DNA from: Acytostelium subglobosum LB1
Lineage: Eukaryota > Evosea > Eumycetozoa > Acytosteliales > Acytosteliaceae
DNA: 64,000 bases
Direction of reading: 5' to 3'
Assembly: GCF_000787575.1 (NCBI RefSeq)
Contig: NW_012236524.1
Location: 496,001-560,000 of the forward strand
Shown here piece by piece: positions 55,874 through 64,000 of this stretch; positions within the stretch are counted from its first letter, which is position 1; every line of letters begins with the position of its first letter. The notes under the pieces were generated by a model, which did not search any database, was not told the DNA's origin, and saw only the letters and a list, made by a program, of their open reading frames with translations. The position numbers and the translations under genes are program-made.

Positions 55874-56013
55874 TCAAATCAAACAAACATCCATAAAGGT
55901 GTGGAACCATTGTGTGTATATAGTAGTCTTTCAAAGATTGGTTGTTTGATCGATTGATCATTCATGAGTCTCTAAATATTATTATTATTATTACATCCAT
56001 CTATACAATCCTA

Positions 56014-56609
56014 TTATCTTGAGTTCCTTGGCATTGACAACTTCTCGATCTCATCAACAGTTGTGCTCCTGCCTCTTTCATTTCCTGAGAAGACGAATTC
56101 ACTTCTTCCTTTTCTCTCTTTGTATAATTGATTGATTGATTGATTGGTGATAATGATTTTAGTGAGTGGGATAGTTCCAATCATTATATTATTATTATTA
56201 TGTACATACTTATAAACATCCTATAACATTCAGACTTGGAGAATAAAGGGATGGTATCCAATTCCAGAATCTTTCGAATTGAACCTTGGATGGGCAGGAA
56301 TAGGTCGCTGGTGGGTGTGCATATACGATCCTGTAGATAGGCTCGTTGAATATGATCGATGTTCAACTCGTATCGACTTGAGGAGTTGAAGTACTTGTCA
56401 TAGATCTCTTTGGATCTCTTCATTCTCAACTCCTCCGAGTCGATCAATCTATAATTCTCGGCCTCCAACCAGAATGACAAGTTCTCATTGCTGAACCTAT
56501 CATACAGGAACTTGCGATAATACAATGCCAAGTTCCTATCCTTTATAATCTGTTCCAGACCCTGTAGTGTTCTGGCTTGTTGTTCAACCTTGCTGGGAGA
56601 TGATCCCAT
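56014..56609 (-). CDS. Small RGS-domain protein, 167 aa, probably N-myristoylated
   Basis: RGS domains speed GTP hydrolysis by G-alpha subunits. Exons: 56609-56210 and 56117-56014; the second supplies KRKGRSEFVFSGNER...MPRNSR. The protein starts MGSSPSK, a good N-myristoylation signal that would place it at membranes. The domain has LALYYRKFLYDRFSNENLSFWLEAENYR, KRSKEIYDKYF and YLQDRI. It is nearly all RGS domain, without the DEP, PX or kinase partners common in other amoebal RGS proteins. The splice phase is fixed by the TAA that ends the reading NSR. Confidence 0.88.
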
Positions 56610-58038
56610 TTATCCAATCTAATCTCTTAGTTAACTATTTAATTATTATTATAAATTAATATATTGTGTTTGATTGATTGATTGTTGCGGTGTGGAGGAT
56701 GGAGGGAAAGACTTGGATACGAGTAAGTTTGATTGAATGATTGATTGATTTGATTGGTGGATTCAAATAAATATATATAATAGATATATATGTGTGATTG
56801 TGATTGATGTGGAATGTTTAGTGGGAAAAGAAAGATAGAGTGTAAAGAAGGAAGAAGAGGCAAGTATTGACTTTCAAAGGATGTCTTGGGACAACCCTGT
56901 ACATTTCAAAGAGTCAAGCCCAATAGCCACCTCACTAACTAACTCAACAACAACAATCACACACACACAACACATTGAACTGGACGAAATCTCATGTGAT
57001 AGATGCCTAGGCTCAAATACAAGTGATACAACCTACTTTGATTGATTGCACAAGCCGGGACAGATGATTGGGCCTTGCCCTATCTTGGGTTACCTTAGGC
57101 AGGATGACGTCTCTCTATTATTAGTGTGAAAAGGCCCATTCATTAAGAGTTGTTGTCTATCAGATTGAAAAACATTCACACTCATAGATCATCTCGATAA
57201 AAATAGGATTGATGGTTCATGGTAGACTCGCCACCCGACTGCTGCAGTTTCGTTTTGTTTGTGTGTGTGAACGTGTTGAATGAAGTAATCTGGGACGAGA
57301 TTCAGGGGATTGAGAACAAACTCTCAAACAGCCAATGAAAACGCGACAAGGTTCGCGATCAGATTGTACTTGACTTGGGAGGTTTGGACTGTAATGCCAC
57401 GTTGGGTAAAAAGACACAATCTGTAAAGTTGAGAGATTACATTACCTAACGGCGTGTTTTGTAACATTATCAATCGGTATCTCTGAAACAATCCTTTTGT
57501 GCCATTTCACTTGGACGATGCGCATCGTCCGATGGATGGACGGGTGGATGGACTTTGATGGATGGACTATTGATGGCTCCGAAAATATAAATATATCTTT
57601 GAATTATATTTCACGATGTTGTTGTTGTTGGAGATGGATAGATAGAGAAGGAAGGGCGTTGGTCATAGGAGTGTTGACCTTACATTGATATGTTTACAGA
57701 TGTCTTTGAAGCACACCCGCTAAGTGCGCGCCAACGACGGTTTACTACTACTTTTTATCATGACTGCTACGACCTTTGGTTACATGCTATCATAACTCTT
57801 GTTTGTTGCCTCAAAATCAACTCTTTCGACACATGTCTCGTTGATTGAGTGAGTGAGCGAGTGGATGTGGACTTGGACTTGGTTGGACTTGGCCTTTGAA
57901 GGTATGAAGGTCACTCACTACCAATGGAACAGATGCGCGGGCATCCATTCTGGTAACCACCATCCATCCATACGTCCGTCCATCCACCATGTCCATCAAT
58001 CTCCCTCTATCTATCTAAATATATAAATATATTGTTGT
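56610..58038. other. Long spacer, no gene seen
   Basis: About 1.4 kb between the RGS and twin-CX9C genes. TGATTGATT runs and short GC-rich patches occur (57040-57110; CCAACGACGG near 57730), one with a GCGCGCCAAC word that is E2F-like. No frame with family resemblance or splice support was found. Confidence 0.55.
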
Positions 58039-58468
58039 TTACATCATTACAACATCTGGTACGGGATACTGTTTCGACTTTTCCTCTCTTATCTCCTCCA
58101 AACGTTGTTGCAGTGTTACCTGCTTCAATGGTGTTGCATCATTGTAATACTTGTTGATGTTGTTCTCTTCGTCGTCCAACTTGCGCTGTATATATGTTGT
58201 TTAGTATCGTATTCATTGACTCCTGCTTCACCTAACATAACCTCAACCTTACCTTTATAGATTTACACTTTGCCACAGCCTCGTAGAATGGTTTGCAGAC
58301 ACTCTTGTGATGCTTCTCTTGACAGCGCAGTGATGCTACACAGACACTCTCGCACATTGATACGGGAGGAGTGTTTCTTTTAATCTTGCTTTGTTCCTCC
58401 TTTGATACCCATTTGTGTTGAACAACATTGCTGCTGTTATTGTTGTTGTCGTTACTCTTTGATTCCAT
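58039..58468 (-). CDS. Twin CX9C small protein, 120 aa
   Basis: Two exons, 58468-58253 and 58185-58039, joined in phase 0. Twin C-x9-C motifs are seen: CESVCVASLRC and CKPFYEAVAKC, separated by QEKHHKSV. That is the coiled-coil-helix-coiled-coil-helix signature of Mia40 substrates in the mitochondrial intermembrane space, which include cytochrome oxidase assembly and MICOS factors. An extra Cys sits inside the first motif. The N-terminus is N/S-rich and the C-terminus helical (LQQRLEEIREEKSK). The exact homologue was not identified. Confidence 0.75.
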
Positions 58469-59287
58469 ATTATCTGTTCAACTGTCACTGTTGATTGGTT
58501 GTTTGATTTTACTTTAAGTTGTGAAGTGCAAGTCCCAGGACCTCAAACATGTTTTGCGCATTGTTGTTGTCCAATTATGTAAGTCCTTATTATTACAATG
58601 AAGAAGATATTTCCGAAGTTCTAAAGTCAATGGTAACTTGTTGACCATAGTCTATCAACCAATCTGACTTGGTTGACACTTATTGCCGCTCAAATAATCA
58701 TACACCCCTTAACATGTTGTGATCAATGAATGTTATATAAATGTAGGTTGGGTCAACTTGGATAGATAGTGAATTCAAAGTTCTATTTATATTATATCAA
58801 CAACAACAACTGCAGTGTATGAATCATATTTATATGTACAATATATATACTTAATGATGAGTGATCAGCTGACTCGCTCATGACCTCCCCTCAGTCGAAC
58901 TAACCACACATAGATAATGATGATTGATCAACACACACTCACACCTACACACTCGAAATGGTAAGATTGTAAAGTGATGGTCCGATCACAGTTCCATCAC
59001 ACAACATGTGGTAGATAGATTTACTACAAAGTTGATGTGTGCAATTACGAATCCTGTTAACTTAATATCAATCACCATCCATTATCCATGTCAATCAATC
59101 AACCACATTATGGGCACATGATCAACCAATCACATTGGATCACTATTAAATTAATATTATTATTATTAATATTGAATCATGACATTGTGTCAATCAATCC
59201 ATCAATCAATAATACAATCACTCACTCATAATTGTTATTATTATTATTTATCAATCATTCATTCATAATCACATAAATAATTTAAGA
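58469..59287. other. Spacer, no gene seen
   Basis: About 820 bp of AT-rich sequence separate the divergent twin-CX9C gene and type I membrane protein gene. ATCA runs and AT triplets occur. No gene or RNA is recognised. Confidence 0.6.
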
Positions 59288-60489
59288 ATGAAATTAATAT
59301 TAATTACAATAATAATAGTATTATTTAATTATTTGGCAGTGTCCAATGCTGGAATAGCACCAGTGATCACCAAGGTGACAACAAAGCCATATAGTGGATG
59401 GGTATGGAGCGAGTTTAATCATTTCGATATCGAAGGTACATTCAACATGACCGGCAACTACAAAGCACAAGTCAATGAGAACACCTGTATCCTAGCCTGG
59501 ACGGACGTCGACAAAATGATCTGTTACACACCCGCTGGCTTTGCCAACAACTCCCTCATCACCCTCTACCTCGAGGATGACATTACTCAAGTGACCTTCA
59601 ACTTTACCTACGTCCAATGTATGTCCATTCAATCATTCAATCAATTAATTAATCCAAAATTACTAATACTTATAATATAATAATGATCAATCAGACTACG
59701 AGGATGATGAGAAGATTGAGAGTCTAATGATTGATGATCCCTCAAGACATCAGTTAACAATTTATGGATCGTATAATAATAGGAGTTATACTGTTATGAT
59801 TGATGGTGCTGTTACCGAGACAATAATGATGACCCCTTCCGCTATTGTGGTTAACCTTACTTCTGAGGTCAGCGTCGGTCCACATCTTGTCACTCTAAAG
59901 ATTCAAAACAGGACCCTAATCCAAGAGAATATGCTCATCACCAGAAGTATGTTTAATCAAATTAATTGCCATATTCAAATATATACTTACAATCAATCAA
60001 TTAATCAATCAAATACTTATAGGCTCACCATATATTACAAAGGTATGGGATGATGAGAATGGATACATGGCAACTTATATTGAGGGCAAGTTCTCGGTGG
60101 AGTACCCAATGGACCCTGTTAGAGTGATTGCCTGTGGCCATTCATACTTTGTATTGCCACTCAATGAGAGTATGATCCAATTGACTTTGATCACATCGAC
60201 GGAGGTAGCTCCAACAAAGTGTGCCGTCAGTGTAGACTCGTCCAACATCTACTACTACAACCATACCTACTCATACGTATGGGCCAGTCAACCGTATGAC
60301 AATGATTCGATGGCTGACGACGAGGATGGAGACCACCTGCTCCCAGTGCTGCCTTGGTACATCTACTTTGCCATCGTACTCGTGGCCCTGTTTGTGATGG
60401 TCGCCATCACCATTGGAATATGTCTGCTCTGCAAGAGATCGCTCAAGAAAAAGCAACAAGACAGCCATGAGTTCAAGCAATGGAAGTAA
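59288..60489 (+). CDS. Type I membrane protein with immunoglobulin-like/IPT-like ectodomain, 349 aa
   Basis: Exons: 59288-59618, 59695-59946 and 60023-60489. A signal peptide (MKLILITIIIVLFNYLAVSNA) starts a polar ectodomain with repeating beta-style motifs (APVITKVTTKPYSGWV, SPYITKVWDDENGYM) and many NxS/T sites (NMTG, NNSL, NFTY, NRSY, NLTS). A single membrane helix (WYIYFAIVLVALFVMVAITIG) is followed by a short basic tail (KRSLKKKQQ). The PVITKV/PYITKV segments resemble IPT/TIG repeat starts that are common in dictyostelid adhesion proteins. This resemblance is weak. The function is probably adhesion or receptor-like. Confidence 0.75.
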
Positions 60490-60612
60490 ACCAAAGGCTG
60501 GCGGTAGCCTGTCTATCTTGTATTTGTTAACACAACATTTGATTGATTTGGTTGATTGGATTGGAGGGAGGGAGGGGTGGGGATGGGGAGGGGCGCGTAC
60601 TGACTGCATTGA

Positions 60613-61814
60613 TCATCGTAGCTTGAATGGTGGAGTCGGTGTCTTGGGATAGGTAGGCTGTCCACGTAGAGTATTGTATATTACAGAGATGTCAGGCATC
60701 TTTGAGATGACATCGTTCAGTTGATTGGCAAGTAGTGTGCCTCGTTGATTATCAACGCCAAGCAGCAACTTGATATCGATATTGTCGCCAATGTGCATTA
60801 ATATTCTTTGTGGCGCCGCGTTGCTGTCCAGGCAATCGGACAGATCGGTGAATGATGATGTTGTTGATGATGTTGAGGATGAAGATGAAGGTGATGGTGG
60901 TGGTGCCAAATCTATTCCATTTAGCAATGTCGATGTTGTTGTTGATACATGGCTTTGTTTACTCTTTTGAAGAAGTGATTCGCTGAAACATCCATGGATC
61001 ACTGAAGCTTTCAGTTTGAATGGTGTGGATACATCAGCTGGATCATGTCCAGCAAGTGATCTACATGTGAGTGAACGAGTAAGTGTTAGGTTATGGTCCT
61101 GCCTTTGACCCATGAGTCCAATCAATGATGATGATCATACCTGTCGCAATATGTTGATAGACTTGGAATATGCCCGCTTGTTGAGCTCGATGTAAACTTG
61201 GTAAAGCATTGATGTTGATTGAGCATCTCTTTCGCATTGAGGTGAGCATCTTCCAATGTAGTGATAGTAGTATTGTTGATGATAGTCGTTGGTTGATNGG
61301 CAATGGTTGTAGTTGTTGTTGAAGTTGCTATGGGTGATGCTGAAGTACCAAAGTCGCCAAAGCCATCTTCGTCATCATCTTCACCATTGTTGTTGTCACC
61401 AAAGTCGCCAAAGTCATCGTCTACATCATCGTCCTTAACAACATCTTTGATTTGATCTGATCCTTCATCAACAACATTTGTCACAGTATCAACTGTAACA
61501 TCGCGACCGTTTGTTTGATGATCTTCAACAATATGTTCTTGTTCTTTTTCTTGTTCTTGGACATGATCAACTATATCAACATCGACAAAGTCATTGTCAT
61601 CGATCGCTTGTTCAAGTGTTGTTGAGGCATCAGTCACATCCTCATCCGTTGGTATAGTAGTTGTCTTTTCTTCTACAATATCTGTTGGTGTGTCTGTATC
61701 TTTATCATTGTTGTTTGTTGTTGCATTTGATGACGATGATATTGATGTTGTTGATTGTGATGCCGATGTATGATCATTATTATTATCGTCTATGTTATTA
61801 TTATCGCTAGTCAT
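60613..61814 (-). CDS. Acidic protein with DFGDFG motifs (aftiphilin-like?), 373 aa
   Basis: Two exons: 61814-61141 and 61060-60613. The start at 61814 (MTSDNNNIDD) is preferred over an in-frame upstream Met that would add an improbable hydrophobic stretch. The N-terminal half is Asp/Thr-rich and contains DDDFGDFGD and GFGDFGT. Such F/DF motifs bind clathrin adaptors in aftiphilin-like and other endocytic proteins. The C-terminal half has FKLKASVIHGCFSE and ILMHIGDNIDIKLLLG. No recognised domain beyond that. One N falls in the coding region (61297). A clathrin-traffic role is inference. Confidence 0.6.
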
Positions 61815-62092
61815 TGTATATATTAATAAGTATATAAATAACCATAATGAATAATTGAAGGACACAACACAAGCCGATGTCGTTTCATCATTCATTCGGA
61901 TCAACACCCGAGTCATAGAATGTTTGTGTTTATGGGATTCACTCAACCAGTGAGTGATCCTTAGAACTGATACAGCTGAAGCAAGCGATCACAGTGTTTA
62001 TTCGGATGATCACAGATGTTGGATTGAAAGATTGAAGGTTGAAAGTGCGTGTATATTACAAGGCGAGTAGGCCGATGTGTCACTAAGGTTGG

Positions 62093-62815
62093 TTATGTTG
62101 CCATTGCCACTGCACTGACAATGATCAGAGCAATGATTAGGAAGCATATAGTGGCCCATAGACCTGTAGTCTTTGCGTCTTGAGTCAATCGAACAACGCT
62201 TTTGGTTGCATTCCTTAGTCGTGCAGATGTTGAGTCGACATGATCATTGATATCGTCCAGCAGTACACCCTGTGACTCTGCTTCATTACCAATTGCAATT
62301 GCCAACTCCTTCTGTCTTGTTATACTATATGATAGAGTGTCCAGTATCTTGTCTTGTTCTAAGTATCATCATTCATTCATTCATCGGATCACATGAACAT
62401 TAAAGTAAGTATATGTTATGTCCGACTGTCTGTCTTTGATTGATTGATTGATCGATCGTCAATACCAACCTTGCATAACATCATTCTGTTTATCCATCAG
62501 TTGTTGATTGTTCAATTGACTTGTGTACTCTGATTCCTTTGCTCCTCCCCATCTTCTTGCACCACCTGCTCTCTCTCCATTGTCATCACCAAACAACAGC
62601 TTCTTCCTATTATAGTTTGTTTGATACACAAGATGATTAGTACTTGTACTACATTCATTCATTCGCTTATTCATTCATTCATTCATTCAGTCAACAACAT
62701 ACTTTGCATCTTCTGAGAGGTAAGGTGTATTTATACTTGGTTTGGTGCTTGCACCGCTGTATCCACCTCCGTATCCACCACCATTGCCTCCACCTCCATT
62801 GTTATATGAGTTCAT
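62093..62815 (-). CDS. Qc-SNARE, syntaxin-8-like, 171 aa
   Basis: Syntaxin 8 drives fusion among late endosomes and lysosomes. Exons: 62815-62703, 62606-62470 and 62358-62093. The N-terminus is Gly-rich (GGGGNGGGYGGGYSG), then KKLLFGDD. The SNARE motif is ILDTLSYSITRQKELAIAIGNEAESQGVLLDDINDHVDST with Q in the central layer, followed by a C-terminal anchor ATICFLIIALIIVSAVAMA. That order matches syntaxin 8 closely. The second intron uses a GTTGGT donor, unlike the GTAAGT/GTATGT used almost everywhere else in the window, and splices in frame. Confidence 0.9.
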
Positions 62816-63054
62816 TGTTATAGTATTTGTACTGTTATATATATATATATATTGTTATAGTTATACAAAGATATTTGAAACAAAGTAAAGTGTTTGAATT
62901 CGTTGACGAAGAATGTGTTGTGCCCTCAACAACACCACCCCACTTCAACAAACTTGTTCCTTTGTCTTCAAGACAAACACAAACACTCACACTACTTAGA
63001 GATAGAGATATAGTTACAGATACAGATACAAAATAACAATGATGACATGATGAT

Positions 63055-64000
63055 TTATTGATTCAACAATATACACCAGTCAAGTTGTGGTACAAGAGTG
63101 TTCTTGTTGACAATCTTGGAGATGATGTGACCGGCATAAATATCGGTCAAGTATTCAGTACCATTGTCATTGATTTGTAATGGACAGAAGATGTGGCCAC
63201 GTGGGATATCGTTGAGGTCCAGACTCAACCAAGATGTATAGACCATGTTGATTAAGGAGTTGTGCTCACGTTGGTCACCTCTCCACTCACCCTTCTCGGT
63301 GAATGGCATAAACACTGTGATCCATCCGGTGATCTTCCTGGCGCCAGATCCACGTGTACTATGCGCGATCCTGCTCCACCAATCTGTGTTTGGCTTCTGT
63401 TCGGCCGCCATCACAAACTGGTCGAGGACGGGCAGCAGCAGCTGACACCACTGATGCATCAACTTGGCGGGCACGTCAAACTCGACCAGTCGCTCGGCTT
63501 TCTGGCGCAACATTCTCCAGTCCTCTGGCGAGCCCATGATCGTGACCTTGGGCAGGCCACAAAGGAAGTTTATGCGATAGTCAAAGTAGTTCTTCATCGC
63601 TGCCATCAGGACAAAGGCACCAACAACTCGGTCCGAGTTGGTGGTCGCCGTGAAGCCTGGCAAGACCCATTCGCGCACCGACGGGTCTTTGATGTTGTTA
63701 GCGATTTGATCGGTCATTGCCCCAGCGATCTGATCGTAGTGAGCATTCGACATTGAGCCTTGCCACTTGAGTTCCAATGTCTTCTTGCCATCGAATGACA
63801 CAAACTTTGATCTCAATGTCTCTGAGTTGGCATTGAGGTAGAATGAGAACTGATTCATCAGTGCAAGCCAGACATCATCCGGTCGGATTACCAAGTGCAT
63901 GTGTTCATTGTAGGCATCGATGGCAGAGCATATGAATGAGTTGACTGCAGGTCTAATAGTGGATGAAGTTGTATCGATTGATGAACTGATCACTCTTGGT
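63055..64000 (-). CDS. DUF4419 domain protein, partial (5' end outside the window)
   Basis: An open frame enters from the window edge and ends at 63055. The reading FICSAIDAYNEHMHLVIRPDDVWLAL, then MNQFSFYLNANSETLRSKF, and later IMGSPEDWRMLRQKAERL and ITGWITVFMPF are the marks of the DUF4419 family, which is common in dictyostelids and fungi and has no known function. The gene continues to the right, and the first ATG is not in the window. No intron is needed within this part. GC is higher than in the flanks. Confidence 0.92.
   Translation of the reverse strand, partial: PRVISSSIDTTSSTIRPAVNSFICSAIDAYNEHMHLVIRPDDVWLALMNQFSFYLNANSETLRSKFVSFDGKKTLELKWQGSMSNAHYDQIAGAMTDQIANNIKDPSVREWVLPGFTATTNSDRVVGAFVLMAAMKNYFDYRINFLCGLPKVTIMGSPEDWRMLRQKAERLVEFDVPAKLMHQWCQLLLPVLDQFVMAAEQKPNTDWWSRIAHSTRGSGARKITGWITVFMPFTEKGEWRGDQREHNSLINMVYTSWLSLDLNDIPRGHIFCPLQINDNGTEYLTDIYAGHIISKIVNKNTLVPQLDWCILLNQ

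Noticed and set aside
1-64000. CRISPR arrays, bacterial operons, rRNA genes
   Set aside because: None seen. Introns, SNAREs, Mediator and FACT genes show nuclear eukaryotic DNA.

Overview
The window looks like nuclear DNA of a social amoeba (dictyostelid). Genes are compact, with short GTAAGT/GTATGT...AG introns of about 60-240 nt. Spacers are AT-rich and full of TGAT/ATCA tetranucleotide runs. Proteins carry Q and N homopolymers, and dictyostelid hallmarks are present (an HssA-like glycine-rich protein, a kelch/F-box-like gene, DUF4419, an AN1+UBX protein). Coding GC is higher than in Dictyostelium discoideum, which suggests another dictyostelid genus. I cannot name the species. The assembly has a 100-N gap (4454-4553) and a few single Ns.

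The left 15 kb is accessory. A poly(A)-tailed retro-insert sits between a short ankyrin-family-like coding fragment and a tRNA-Ile(UAU) gene. Next come an apparently intact Tc1/mariner transposon with 32-bp terminal inverted repeats and TA duplications, an uncharacterised gene, and two tandem foldback repeats. A 7.1-kb element (about 5673-12814) then has long, nearly identical inverted arms and a family-B, probably protein-primed, DNA polymerase remnant. I treat it as a Polinton-like or linear-plasmid-like fossil. Its arms carry a NAD-kinase-like fragment, a small zinc-finger ORF, and a cassette that differs between the two arms. A frameshifted F-box/kelch-like gene follows.

From 15 kb on the window is a gene-dense housekeeping region: SSRP1/Pob3, MED10, PSMG2, a TLC-domain protein, PCBD, YIPF6, a degenerate CCT-like chaperonin, a glycine-rich HssA-like protein, an SLC25A39/40 carrier, a PH-FYVE protein, XRN1, an AN1-UBX protein, a purple acid phosphatase, CAF-1 p60, POLA2, a mitochondrial-type ketoacyl synthase, a C4-sterol methyl oxidase, a 2OG oxygenase, a secreted protein, a DENN protein, an RGS protein, a twin CX9C protein, a type I membrane protein, a DFGDF-motif protein, syntaxin 8 and a partial DUF4419 gene. 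CAF-1 p60 and POLA2, both acting at replication forks, are divergently transcribed from a 297-bp spacer with two E2F-like sites. SSRP1 has a similar site.

The most interesting unexplained signal is a dispersed repeat (14486-14795 and 29718-29982). Each copy holds a tRNA-like RNA unit with an upstream TATA box, A-box-like and exact B-box sequences, a T-run terminator, and stems supported by compensatory changes. Next to the second copy lie a perfect 23-bp hairpin and a 17-bp inverted repeat.
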